From: DAIOEK01 sp963828285
GTDB lineage: Bacteria > Chloroflexota > Anaerolineae > Anaerolineales > Anaerolineaceae
NCBI GenBank assembly: GCA_963828285.1
Contig: CAWHEB010000002.1
Location: 1,570,187 to 1,634,186 of the forward strand
Direction of reading: 5' to 3'
DNA length: 64,000 bases
The notes beneath the pieces are model-generated. The model was not told the DNA's origin and did no database searches. It worked only from the letters and a program-made list of their open reading frames with translations. Below are positions 1-13,769 of the stretch, in pieces; the stretch's first letter is position 1, and every line of letters starts with the position of its first letter. The translations under genes and the position numbers were made by a program.

Positions 1-228
1 CATTAGCGAGCCGGCAAATTGAGGGGATAAAGAACTTCCTCTTCCCAGGGATATATGCATGCCTTTTCCACCCTCAACGACCAAGTTGATCGCTTTTTGG
101 AGTGTGTCGAGGGAAGGAAGATGGCGAAAATTGACCTTCACGCGTTTTCGGTCAAGAAAAGCGATCAGTGCCATTGAAATGAGTGTGAGGAGGATCAAAC
201 CTATAGCAAGAAGACTAGTGATATTCAT
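1..228 (-). CDS. Membrane-anchored hypothetical protein, C-terminus off the left edge
   Basis: Translating the minus strand from the ATG at 226-228 gives 76 codons with no stop up to the window edge, so the gene is partial. The product starts with one hydrophobic segment (about residues 4-25), followed by a basic stretch and a soluble region containing LQKAINLVVEGG and HISLGRGSS. These phrases resemble the conserved N-terminus of a DUF6754-like family that I recall from Chloroflexi, but this assignment is tentative. The start overlaps the stop of the upstream minus-strand reading frame in an ATGA arrangement, which supports translational coupling and a shared operon. No function can be assigned. 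Confidence 0.6.
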   Translation of the reverse strand, partial: MNITSLLAIGLILLTLISMALIAFLDRKRVKVNFRHLPSLDTLQKAINLVVEGGKGMHISLGRGSSLSPQFAGSLM

Positions 229-422
229 GATGGTTCACCAGATTTTAGTTGATGGGTGAAGTCATGAAAATGTTGATCATCTTCCAATAACTCAGCGGCT
301 GCAATCATTGTTGTTTTAGAAATCATTGGAGAAAGTAAAGGTGTACCCAGATAGATGAATTGAGCAGCGATTATCGAAACAGGTTTAAATGCGTCCAATA
401 AGGAAGCAGTAATAACTCGCAT
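225..422 (-). CDS. Small hypothetical protein, possibly with its start displaced by an indel
   Basis: A 65-codon frame with hydrophobic stretches (VSIIAAQFIYLGTPLLSP) ends by overlapping the next gene's start, as in an operon. Its ATG at 422 has no well-spaced ribosome-binding site. The frame stays open upstream to a stop at 477-479. Just beyond it, an ATG at 478-480 is preceded by a good GAGGA-type site but lies in another frame. One extra base near 477 would join the two and give a protein of about 84 residues. I do not recognise the family; its neighbour suggests a membrane-associated pair. Confidence 0.4.
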   Translation of the reverse strand: MRVITASLLDAFKPVSIIAAQFIYLGTPLLSPMISKTTMIAAAELLEDDQHFHDFTHQLKSGEPS

Positions 423-658
423 ACCCCCTTGAACGTAACCTGGTGACCCATTCTGACCAGACAGCTTGACTGGTATTCATCTTTTCCTCAAGTATTTAAG
501 CACAACTATCCAGCAATTCTGCTGGTGACACCATATAAATTGTATATGATGCAGAATCTTAAGTCAAATTTAACTCCTACTGCATCTGGGAATCCTAAAG
601 GTTTGATAAGAATCAACCGATAACCTAGAAACAATCTCATGGACGAGACAGGGAAAGC

Positions 659-1594
659 ATGGATGCGATTCATTCCCATAATATTTGTGATTTAATGACC
701 GTGCGGCGACTTATGATCAAGGCACGGGAAAATGATTTAAAGCGGGCAGATCCCAATTCAAAGACAACCTCAGCCAAAGAAGCGTTCGAAGAAGACCAGG
801 CATTATTTTCAGGCAGCAACACTAATAAGACTTCAGAATATTGTCAACAGCCAAAAGCATCCATGGATAATCTGGATGTCAAACTGAAAGACATTATTCA
901 CACGAAAGCCGAATCTGGGGTTAACCCAAACCACCAGTTTGTCTTTCAGGAATTGATTGATGTGCAGATGGATCTTGTGGTGGAAGAAGAAAGCTTGACC
1001 GTAGTCAATCTTGAACGAGTTGATGGGCTAGTCTTAAAGAATTCCCGCATGGCTGAAACAGATCGGTATAGGTTTGATTTTATTGACGGATCCACGCTGA
1101 AGATCACTGATAAATGGGCATCACGAAGCACAACGATCTGGGGAGATCCGCATATTGATTCATCTGATATTGAAGGAAATTGGGATGGAGATTTCAAGGA
1201 CCTGAAACAGAGCAATTCACATACAACTTTTATGCTGCAAGACGGAACCCGGTTGACTATCACCGCAAAGGACGATGGAATTATCGAAGCGGTGGATATT
1301 TTTCGTCAGGGGCAGCACATTTACGGACTTGGTGCCGGATCGAGATCCTTTTCGGATAAAACGGGATATTTTCAAAAACCCGGGGAAGGCTCAGACAAGG
1401 GATCAATGAGTGTGGAATTAGGTGATGTGATTTACGCTGGTGGGGATGGGAATGATTGGTATGATGCCGGAAAAAAACTGATCTGGGGAAAGGTAACAGG
1501 TCCGCAGGTGATCAGCAGGCCATCCTCAGTTTTGGTTTACGAATATCAGAAGGTTGAAATCTCGGTTGGTGTGACCGCCCAAGTAATTGTTTAG
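659..1594 (+). CDS. DUF1521 (metal-inducible autocleavage, NopE1-type) domain protein
   Basis: The 311-residue product has a charged N-terminal half (about residues 1-150) of no recognised fold, then a DUF1521 domain (about 155-260) with the blocks IWGDPHIDSSDIEGNWDGDF, SNSHTTFMLQDGTRLT and GIIEAVDIF. In the rhizobial type III effector NopE1, this domain cleaves itself between Asp and Pro of a GDPH motif when calcium binds; the same Asp-Pro is present here, so calcium-triggered self-cleavage is likely. No signal peptide or membrane segment is visible and no type III secretion genes occur in the window, so the export route is unknown. The 3' end overlaps the convergent sulfatase-like gene by 4 bp. 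The family call is strong; the biological role is not known. Confidence 0.8.
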   Translation: MDAIHSHNICDLMTVRRLMIKARENDLKRADPNSKTTSAKEAFEEDQALFSGSNTNKTSEYCQQPKASMDNLDVKLKDIIHTKAESGVNPNHQFVFQELIDVQMDLVVEEESLTVVNLERVDGLVLKNSRMAETDRYRFDFIDGSTLKITDKWASRSTTIWGDPHIDSSDIEGNWDGDFKDLKQSNSHTTFMLQDGTRLTITAKDDGIIEAVDIFRQGQHIYGLGAGSRSFSDKTGYFQKPGEGSDKGSMSVELGDVIYAGGDGNDWYDAGKKLIWGKVTGPQVISRPSSVLVYEYQKVEISVGVTAQVIV

Positions 1595-3198
1595 TCAGAG
1601 GGTAACAAACACGGCGAGTCCGATCGATCAGTGACATCAAGAAAATGATGTTCTGTTTTTCGATTTGAAAAATAAATTCGGTCATCCAAAATTCCCAATC
1701 CAGTACCAAACAGGCCGTTCAAAACTATCCGAAATGAATTGACCGGTGTAATGGAAGGGTAAAGTTGTTGTTCCATATTTTCAGGTACCAGATAAGCATT
1801 TAAGATGGATGTTCTTTCAAGTAGACAGGTTTGATCAATATCTGCAAATGAAAGATACGCTCCAGGCCCATGATCGCCCTGAACAATAATGATGGGTGGA
1901 CTTGTGGATTCGGCAAGGATTGTTTTTACTGTTTTCAAAACCAGAGAATTCACATATTCCAGTTGACCAGGATACAGTGATAAATACTCCTCTCTCGGCC
2001 CCTGATAGTTTTCACCATCGCCTATATAAAAACGAATATTCGGATAAATCGGGCTACCATCTTTTGCGAAAACAAAGGGAGGATGGGGAGATAAAATATG
2101 AGCGAAAGTAAAGGTGGGTTCAGGGTTTTTAGCAATTTCGCCCAACGTGGAAAACTCAAACCTGATCTTCTTTCGCAGTTCGTCATAAGGAATCGATCTT
2201 GTTTTAGCTTGTTGGAGTTGTCTACGTCTAATATCCCTCAGATAACCAAATGTAGTGTTGTTCAAAAAGGTGGTTTCAAACCCATTGAATGAAGTCTTTG
2301 ATGCTGCATACTGAATATCCTCTGGAAGTGAACTGGTGTGTTGAAAGCCTGTGTCAAACCCGACCAATGTATAGTCTTCTGCTTTCAAAAATGTGCTTAA
2401 GCGGTTTTCTTTGAACAAGTTCAGCTCGTAGTAACCATTAATCGAAAAAGGCGCGTCTTGTAGATAATCCAGGTATTCCGAGTTGAGGGATGATGCGATC
2501 GAAAATTGAGTCCGGTGATAATTACTGTGGCTTTGATCTGCTACGTAGAATCCAAGGTCTTGAAGCGATTTCAGAAAACTGGAGTTATTGTAGCGATAGT
2601 ATTTCTCGAGAACATCGTTCCTACCGTATCCATCCAAAATGATGTAATAAATATCTGGCTTATTTTCATCCTTGGTCGCCATATACGGCTGAAATGGTGG
2701 TTTGAGCGTATTATAAGGATCTCCATAAAAAGAGATGAGATATCCTGATAAACTGACCACTGGAGTGATAATCCATAATAAAGAACATAAGTTGAGAAAT
2801 AATCTAAGACGTATCGGGTTGATAAATCTTCCAAACCAACGGGTCAGACTGACGCCAATGATCGCAAAGACCAGGATCATGACAATAACTTGAATCAGGA
2901 TGTTCTGTTGGTAAATGTTGATTGAATCAGGAATTTTGCTTTCCTGTCCAAAATAGAGAGTGACAAACACCAAAAGGGTAGTTGAAAATGCCGCTTGATC
3001 TGTATTACGCGTTATTATATAAAATACTAGAATCAAACCGCTGACGTAGATTAGAATAAATAAGAATAATCTCCAAACATTAGACAGAAAATCTGGAGAT
3101 GGAGATTGAATATATATATTAAAGATAGGGAATAACGCGAATAGTAATGGGTACCAGGTTGGCAGCTTGGACAATCGTGAAATGATACCGGTTTGCAT
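1591..3198 (-). CDS. Membrane sulfatase / phosphoglycerol transferase-like protein
   Basis: A 535-residue protein with about five N-terminal transmembrane segments (roughly residues 12-155) and a large extracytoplasmic alkaline-phosphatase-superfamily domain. Metal-binding landmarks are PDIYYIILDGYG near the start of the domain, a SHSNYHRTQFSIASSLNS block with the nucleophile-region serine/threonine residues, and VQGDHGPGAY near the end. The architecture matches LTA-synthase/OpgB-like enzymes that transfer or hydrolyse phospho- or sulfo-groups on envelope glycans; the substrate cannot be deduced. The start is set at the ATG at 3196-3198 directly before the first helix. A longer in-frame extension to 3348 runs through the P1 promoter of the rRNA operon and has no plausible signal sequence, so it was rejected. 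Confidence 0.8.
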   Translation of the reverse strand: MQTGIISRLSKLPTWYPLLFALFPIFNIYIQSPSPDFLSNVWRLFLFILIYVSGLILVFYIITRNTDQAAFSTTLLVFVTLYFGQESKIPDSINIYQQNILIQVIVMILVFAIIGVSLTRWFGRFINPIRLRLFLNLCSLLWIITPVVSLSGYLISFYGDPYNTLKPPFQPYMATKDENKPDIYYIILDGYGRNDVLEKYYRYNNSSFLKSLQDLGFYVADQSHSNYHRTQFSIASSLNSEYLDYLQDAPFSINGYYELNLFKENRLSTFLKAEDYTLVGFDTGFQHTSSLPEDIQYAASKTSFNGFETTFLNNTTFGYLRDIRRRQLQQAKTRSIPYDELRKKIRFEFSTLGEIAKNPEPTFTFAHILSPHPPFVFAKDGSPIYPNIRFYIGDGENYQGPREEYLSLYPGQLEYVNSLVLKTVKTILAESTSPPIIIVQGDHGPGAYLSFADIDQTCLLERTSILNAYLVPENMEQQLYPSITPVNSFRIVLNGLFGTGLGILDDRIYFSNRKTEHHFLDVTDRSDSPCLLPSD

Positions 3199-3309
3199 GA
3201 AAAGATTATAACATTTCGCGATTTGAGCACAGAAAAACCTCACCGAAGAAGAAAATTCCTGATAAATGACCAAATTGAAAATTGGTATCAAATTGGTCTT
3301 ATGAATCCC

Positions 3310-3337
3310 TTGACAAGATAGTTGGAACGCATATAAT
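3310..3337 (+). promoter_or_regulatory. rRNA operon promoter P1
   Basis: TTGACA at 3310-3315 and TATAAT at 3332-3337 are separated by 16 bp and match both sigma-70 consensus hexamers exactly. It is the distal of two promoters upstream of the 16S gene. An intrinsic terminator at 3445-3470 lies between it and P2. Confidence 0.75.
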
Positions 3338-3444
3338 AAGCAACGCACTTGAGAACGACGGTCTAGCGAAAGCAGATCATCACAACTGAACAGGACGATA
3401 GCTGGTCATAACAGACCGTAAAGCATATCTCGTCGGTGAGGGAG

Positions 3445-3470
3445 CCGATGTTGAAAAGACATCGGTTTTT
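3445..3470 (+). terminator. Intrinsic terminator between rRNA promoters P1 and P2
   Basis: CCGATGT (3445-3451) pairs with ACATCGG (3459-3465) over a 7-nt loop and is followed directly by five Ts. It sits downstream of P1 and upstream of P2, so transcripts from P1 would have to read through it to reach the 16S gene. Confidence 0.7.
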
Positions 3471-3485
3471 CGTTGCGAAATACCC

Positions 3486-3514
3486 TTGACAAGGGTAATC
3501 AAGACGAGTAGAAT
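3486..3514 (+). promoter_or_regulatory. rRNA operon promoter P2
   Basis: TTGACA at 3486-3491 and TAGAAT at 3509-3514 have a 17-bp spacer. The predicted start near 3521 gives a leader of roughly 100 nt before the mature 16S 5' end. The sequence around the -35 box (cccTTGACAAG) resembles that of P1. Confidence 0.75.
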
Positions 3515-3624
3515 CCAAACCCTTGCAGTTGAAACAGAACCTTAACAGCTGAATAGTGATAGGAAGTAATACCAATCGTTCAATTTCTTGAAATTCCTAA
3601 AACTTAATCCCGCAAGGGAATATT

Positions 3625-5131
<1,507 letters not shown>

Positions 5132-5280
5132 TATGGAGATCTGAGTGACAACCTTAGGGTTAGAGCTCTACTCTACGAAAAACCGAATAAAAAAATCCTT
5201 GCATGTTGTGTCAAGGTCTTGATTTTGAATGATTATAAAAGCTTCCTATCACTCCTCAGTTGTTAAGGGGAGATCGACAT

Positions 5281-5354
5281 GGGCCTTTAGCTCAGTTGGT
5301 TAGAGCGTGCCTCTGATAAGGGCAAGGTCTCAGGTTCGAGCCCTGAAAGGCCCA
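5281..5354 (+). tRNA. tRNA-Ile (GAT anticodon)
   Basis: A 74-nt cloverleaf in the 16S-23S spacer. The acceptor stem GGGCCTT pairs with AAGGCCC, followed by discriminator A. The D-arm (AGCTCAGTTGGTTAGAGC), anticodon loop CTGATAA with GAT, and T-loop GGTTCGAGCC are all present. CCA is not encoded. Confidence 0.97.
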
Positions 5355-5374
5355 CTACCCGTGGGTAAAAGAAC

Positions 5375-5447
5375 GGGGATGTAGCTTAGTCGGGAGAGCG
5401 CTGCTTTTGCATAGCAGAGGTCAGGGGTTCGAATCCCCTCATCTCCA
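5375..5447 (+). tRNA. tRNA-Ala (TGC anticodon)
   Basis: A 73-nt cloverleaf 20 nt after tRNA-Ile. The acceptor stem GGGGATG pairs with CATCTCC (one G-U), discriminator A. The anticodon loop TTTGCAT contains TGC and the T-arm is GGGGTTCGAATCCCC. This is the usual second tRNA of a bacterial rRNA spacer. Confidence 0.97.
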
Positions 5448-5763
5448 CAGGCTGCCAGATTTGCAGGAGAGAACACTGAAATATACAAACAGCAATACAA
5501 ATTGAAAGCAGTACGGCAAAACCTGGAAGGTCGACGACCCGGTGAATGCCGGGTCGATTTGTGTCAAAAGTGAATAGGTTGTAAGAAGTCTCCTGGTGGT
5601 CCCGATCGAAAAGATGGGGAAAACCCGGAGCCGGACAACCGGCAAGCAGTAACTGTACATTAATAATCGAATAGTGATGATGTAGGCCAAATTTAGAATC
5701 TAACTTTCCATACTTGCAAGTATGGAATATTGAATATGAAGTAGTATCGAATTCTTCGCATCA
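5448..5763 (+). other. tRNA-Ala to 23S spacer with processing hairpins
   Basis: This 316-nt stretch has no convincing gene. It contains a perfect 8-bp hairpin at 5535-5556 (CGACCCGG, 6-nt loop, CCGGGTCG) and a palindrome around 5707-5726 (CCATACTTGCAAGTATGG). Bases around 5750-5772 (TTCTTCGCATCACGTGAAAGC) are nearly complementary to bases around 8724-8746 beyond the 3' end of the 23S gene. That forms the long RNase III-type stem bracketing pre-23S rRNA. Confidence 0.7.
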
Positions 5764-8731
<2,968 letters not shown>

Positions 8732-8805
8732 GTGGTGCGAGGAACTCGGTACTTCTTCTTCTAAACTACATCGTCATTATTCAAACATACTTCGTAAATA
8801 TAAGT

Positions 8806-8925
8806 CTCTTGGTGATTTGAGCGGCAAGGGTATACCCGGACACATACCGAACCCGGTCGTCAAGCTTGCCAGCGCCGATGGTACTTGGGGGGCGACTCCC
8901 TGGGAGAGTAGGTCATTGCCAAGAG
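8806..8925 (+). rRNA. rrf: 5S ribosomal RNA
   Basis: A 120-nt gene about 75 nt after the 23S. The terminal helix is formed by CTCTTGG at the start and CCAAGAG at the end. The interior has the typical ACCCGGACACATACCGAACCCGG loop A/B region and GGGAGAGTAGGTCATTGCC near the 3' end. The rRNA terminator follows within 50 nt. Confidence 0.95.
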
Positions 8926-8975
8926 GCTTTTATTTTATTAAGTATTTCCGACATCATCATAAATCTAAAAAAATG

Positions 8976-8997
8976 AGACCTGGAACAGGTCTTTTTT
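8976..8997 (+). terminator. rRNA operon terminator
   Basis: AGACCTG and CAGGTCT form a 7-bp stem around a GAA loop, followed by six Ts. A run of A residues precedes the stem. Confidence 0.9.
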
Positions 8998-9113
8998 GTT
9001 TTAATCCGAAATATTTGCAGACCTGATAGTTTCGACTTGTTGGAGATTTCAAGAATCTATGGGAATACGTGTAATGAATTTCACAACTGTAAGAAATTCT
9101 TAATAATGAAGCG

Positions 9114-9142
9114 TTGACGCGTTATGTCGGCAATGCTACTAT
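9114..9142 (+). promoter_or_regulatory. Predicted promoter upstream of the 9158-9742 reading frame
   Basis: TTGACG (9114-9119) and TACTAT (9137-9142) are 17 bp apart. The site lies between the rRNA terminator and a weak, broken reading frame, which is the only reason to think that frame is expressed. Confidence 0.4.
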
Positions 9143-9157
9143 TTATAAACGATAAAT

Positions 9158-9742
9158 ATGCCAGATGGAAGGACTGGACATTCCTTCTTCATTCCAGAAA
9201 TGTTCTAAATGCTTGCTTGAGTTTTGCGATAAATATTGGAAACGGAAATTATTTCCTAAAGGCCACCCGAGGGGGAAGAGCTTGATAATTGGAAAAATAA
9301 CCCAACGCAATTCTTCTTGCGATCTGCTTACTCTTCTGTCGAGAGCTGCAGTCCAATTGATCGTAATCTGGATCCAAATAAATCAAATAAACCACCTCGC
9401 GAATCTACGGAATTAGCCATAAATACTCCCATGGAAATAAAACAAAATCCAACACTCAATGGAAAATCAACCCATGTATCCGGTGATGAATCGACACACG
9501 AACCATCCCCTTATTCTCCTCAACCCGGGGACGAAAAATTGAACCGAGGAAAGGTTTTCATAGACTCTTTGGAGTTAACCACCAATGCTCTAACACCACT
9601 GTTATTAAAACTCTCTAAGCCGACGCCATGCCATGTGGTCAGGGTTGAAATTGACCAATCCAATGTAGACAACATCATCAATGTCGAAGTGTATTCTTTG
9701 ATCGATCCTAATACTGATGTGTGCTCAGGTGATCACTTCTGA
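9158..9742 (+). pseudogene. Unrecognised small gene, apparently frameshifted
   Basis: The best-supported piece is the open frame ending at 9742, continuously open from about 9260 (an ATG occurs at 9317). It encodes a polar protein with SPYSPQPGDEKL and CHVVRVEIDQSNVDNIINV. Two compensating indels would connect it upstream to an ATG at 9158: one near 9206 and one in the GGGGG run at 9271-9275. The stitched product is about 195 residues, beginning MPDGRTGHSFFIPE and continuing through GNGNYFLKATRG. I do not recognise the protein, and the reconstruction relies only on smooth reading across frames. It could instead be non-coding sequence next to the subtilase gene. Confidence 0.3.
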
Positions 9743-9871
9743 AGAAATCCCATTAGCTATCGATGTCATCTGAGGAGGGGGATTACACAATATTCATCAA
9801 TGAAAAAGAAATGCTATCTGTCCATTTGCCTTTACAATAAATTCTATTCAGCAAAATTTAGGAGGGGAATC

Positions 9872-12800
9872 ATGAAGAATGCTCACCGTTTTTACTCGAT
9901 CATTGTCGTTCTGGTGATGATATTAAGCTTATTTGCATCTCCAGCATATCAAACCAGTATTGTTTATGCACAGGATGAAGTTCCAACGGACGTTGTGGTG
10001 GATCCGACCATATCTCCGGAGCAACCAACACCGGTAGTGGAAGAACCAACCATTGAACCCACTGTGGAACCGGTTGATGAACCTACTTTAATTCCTACCG
10101 AGGATGTGACCGAGGAACCCACAGAGGTACCCACCGAGGTGGTCACTGAAGTACCCACATTGCTGCCAACTGAAACCCTTCTACCAGAACCGACCGAACT
10201 ACCAGAAGTGGTTCCGTTAGTCGAAGTTAAGGATGAGGTGGCTGTCCCCGGCCAGTATATTGTGGTCTATAAAGATGATCCTGAGGTCTTGGGGGCGATG
10301 AGCACAGATGATATGAGTGCTCTCGAAATGAACGTCATGTCATCGGGAAGTGAACTTCTTTTCTCATACCGCGATGCAATAAATGGGTTTGCTGCAAAAC
10401 TCACACCGGAAATGTTAAAAACCCTACGGCAAGATCCACGCATTGATTACATCGAAGAAGACCAGATCGCGTCAATCGCAGATGAAGAAGATCCCTTTAC
10501 TGCGACTTCCATCCAAAACTCCGTGCCCTCATGGGGATTGGACCGCATCGATCAGCGTAATCTGCCATTGGATAGTAAATACTATTACACCTCATCCAGT
10601 GGAGCCGGTGTGCATGTGTATGTGCTGGATACCGGAATCCGTTTTGATCATCAGGAGTTTGGCGATCGTGCAGTATCCGGCTATGACTTCATAGATAATG
10701 ATGACAACGCCAGTGATTGTCAAGGACACGGTACGCATGTCGCCGGAACCATCGGTGGTATTACGGTTGGGCGTTGCCAAAGGCGTAACCTTGCACGCCG
10801 TTAGGGTACTGGGTTGCGATGGAAGAGGCAGTTATTCGCAGATCATCGCTGGGATCAACTGGGTGGCTGCAAATGCAGTTAAACCGGCAGTAGCCAATAT
10901 GAGCCTGGGGGGGCATGCCAGCTGCTTCCGTCGACACAGCGGTGAAAAATGCCATAGGTAAAGGGATTACTTTCGCTGTAGCAGCAGGGAATGATGGAGA
11001 AAATGCCTGCAATTACTCCCCAGCACGAACTCCGGCAGCAATCACTGTTGGCGCTACAGACAGCACGGATAGCGATACCAATTTTTCGAATTACGGTTCC
11101 TGCCTGGATCTGTATGCACCCGGAGCGGGAATCTATTCTTCAACCATGACTTCGACCAATACATACGATGCATGGGATGGTACTTCCATGGCTACACCGC
11201 ATGTGGCGGGCGCGGTTGCGCTCTATCTTGCAGGCAATCCAACAGCAAGCCCATCGACAGTCTCTTCTGTATTAATCACGAACTCTACTAAATATGTGAT
11301 TAACTTTCCTTTTGGTCAGGGTGGTTCACCGAATCGGCTATTGTATGTATCCAATGCGATAGCAACGACTGCGCCAACATTGTTGTTGCCGACCACCGGG
11401 TTCGTTACAAACGAAACACCTAACCTCACATGGAAGAGCCGTTACAATGGCGATGGTTACGATTTCCAGGTATCCAGTTTATCCACCTTTATTTCCCCCG
11501 AATACACAGGTAACACAGATGCCACTTTGGCAGGATTGGGAACATTACCGGATGGCAAATGGTACTGGCGTGTGCGTGCCGTAAACGCGTTTGGGCTGAC
11601 CAGTTCGTGGAGTTCAAGCAGATATTTTACAATCGATACCACTCCACCAGCCGCTCCTATTCTAAATCTGCCCCTGGATAATGCAAACCCAATAGGATCC
11701 CCTACTTTTTCCTGGAAGACTACTCCGACAGCCTCCAAATACTGGTTCGCCTATGGTCTCAACAGCACTCCATCAGGATTTGTTTATGATGCGATTGATC
11801 TGTCGACAACTTCTCATAAGCCGCCGACCATGGCTCAAAAAATCATGTATTACTGGTTTGTAAGAGCCAGGGATCAGGCCGGTAACTGGAGTGATTGGAG
11901 TTTGCCAAACCGGGTGACTGTACAACCGTTGGTTCCAGTTGCACCCAAGCTGCTGACCCCGATCAGTAATTTCCTCACGAATGACACCACACCTGAATTG
12001 ACATGGGGAGCGGTGCCATACGGCGATAATTATCGAGTTCTGATCTCAACAAATTCATCATTTACCGCGGAACTCATTGATGTAAGTGATATCCATTCTT
12101 TGAGCTATACCCCCGGTCCTTTGTCAGACGGAAAGTATTACTGGAAAGTACAATCTAGAAATCTCAATGATGTATATGGTCCCTTCTCGTCAAGCCGGTA
12201 CTTCATCATCGATACTGATGAACCATTAGCTCCAAAGTTAAAACTGCCATTGAACGGCGCGACAGTAAATGGCACACCTTCGTTCTCATGGTCGACCTCT
12301 TCGACCGCGAACAAATACCAGTTCGCTTATGATACTGAAGTAACCACTGATCCAGATTTATATGTATCTGGTGACCTTTCGACAACCACGCATAAACCTC
12401 CAACAATGGATCCGCTTGTGCAATTCTACTGGTATGCCAGGGCCCGCGATGCAGCCGGGAACTGGAGTGATTGGAGCGCTCCATTTAGTGTGACCATCAA
12501 CCCCACCGTACCTGTGGCACCGGTATTGACTGCACCAGCCAGCGGATTTTCAACCACATCCCTGGAATTCTTTGAACTGAAGTGGAATCCGGTAGCATAT
12601 GGTGAGACGTATCAGATCTTGATCGATAATACCTCCACATTCACAAGCCCGGAATACACAACCACCTCAGCTCCCAAAACCCCATCAGTGACAGTGGGTC
12701 CGTTGCTCAGTGGGAAATGGTACTGGCGGGTCAGAGGAGTAAACATCAACGGCGTTCCGGGAGCATGGAGCAGCAGCAAATACTTCACAGTTTATACTGC

Positions 12801-13470
12801 TTTTGATACCCAATTCAATACGAATGGGAATTTTGAGAATTGGACCCAGGGACCTGGTGCGGCGTGGAGCGTGGACAGCGGGTACTTGAAGAATCCGGGC
12901 TCGACCGGTCAAATGACATCCAGTGTCTCTTACAGCGGAGGTTTGGTTACGGATACGACCTACGAAGCAAGAATTAAAACGGATTTTGGAAGTTTAGGTA
13001 GTGTATTCGGGCTGCTACTAAGAGGTGATGCATCTTCCGTTAGTATGTACAATGATTGGAAATACGCCTATGATGTTTATGTAACTCAGGAGTACGATGT
13101 CAGTTATGCTCTGTACTATTCTTGTATCGGAATCAGAAGAGTCATAAATGGATACGGGACTACTATTGGTTCTACCTGTTGGACCGGGCTGGTCAATAGC
13201 GGCGGTTGGAACAATCTGAAGGTGTATCTAAAGGGGTCAACAATCAAGGTGTATGTAAACGATACCCTCGTTCTGTCAAAAACGATCAGCGGTAGAACTA
13301 GCGGATCATTTGGGATTTACTCCTGGGCAATAAATGGTTCCGAAGCGTTAAAAACCGAGGTAGATTGGGCAAAAGCCGGCATGCCCTTGTTACCAGCAGC
13401 AATGTCGATTCCACAAGGTGCTCAAAAGTTCGTTCCGTCCGCCCCATATGGTTTTAGTGAAATAATCTGA
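9872..13470 (+). pseudogene. Secreted subtilisin-like serine protease (S8), interrupted by two +1 frameshifts
   Basis: The start at 9872 has an AGGAGGGG ribosome-binding site; an upstream in-frame ATG does not. The stitched product is about 1200 residues: signal peptide, a PT/EPT-rich linker, an I9-type propeptide (QYIVVYKDDP to YIEEDQIAS), an S8 catalytic domain, four to five fibronectin-like repeats of about 95 residues (each with YYW.VRA and SSSRYF motifs), and a C-terminal LamG-like domain. The triad is intact: Asp at 10628 (VLDTGI), His at 10727 (GHGTHVAG), Ser at 11185 (GTSMATPHVAG). The frame changes at GGG 10769-10771 and in the G7 run 10907-10913; deleting one G at each restores a continuous protein. 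Sequencing error in G runs is more likely than decay, since nothing else is damaged. The secreted enzyme probably degrades extracellular protein. Confidence 0.8.
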
Positions 13471-13496
13471 GGCTTTGCTGCAAAAAGTATGGACAT

Positions 13497-13534
13497 CGAT
13501 CAGGTTTTCTTCATTATCCGAAGAAGCCTGATCG
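13497..13534 (+). terminator. Hairpin after the first subtilase gene
   Basis: CGATCAGG and CCTGATCG form an 8-bp stem that can be extended inward by several A-T and G-T pairs. It lies 26 nt after the subtilase stop. No strong T run follows, so termination is plausible but not certain. Confidence 0.4.
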
Positions 13535-13769
13535 ATTATTAGAAACATATAATTTTGGTCCATTGCGAGACTGGACACGATCGGGAATATTTTGGCGTCG
13601 ATCCGGATCGGTTGAATTAATGCAGTGAAGTCGCAATTATGGTGAAAAAACTATAGTGGCGTGAGATAATCTTGTTTCGGTACAATGCTTACTAATGTAT
13701 AATATTTCAGGGGTATTGCAGGAACTACATCGTTGCAATGAATGGTAATCACCACTTCGAGGGGGAAAT

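Noticed and set aside
3199..3348. N-terminal extension of the sulfatase-like protein to 3348
   Set aside because: The extension covers the consensus rRNA promoter P1 and places about 50 polar or mixed residues before the first membrane helix; the ATG at 3198 is a better start.
9964..10158. Antisense frame rich in Gly/Ser/Thr/Val opposite the subtilase linker
   Set aside because: It is the complement of the PT/EPT-rich low-complexity linker of the secreted subtilase; its repetitive look follows from that linker.
9990..10210. Short repeated units (accgaggtaccc-like) that resemble a tandem-repeat or CRISPR-like array
   Set aside because: Units are degenerate, multiples of three, and encode a Pro-Thr-Glu linker in frame; there are no spacers of constant length and no cas genes.
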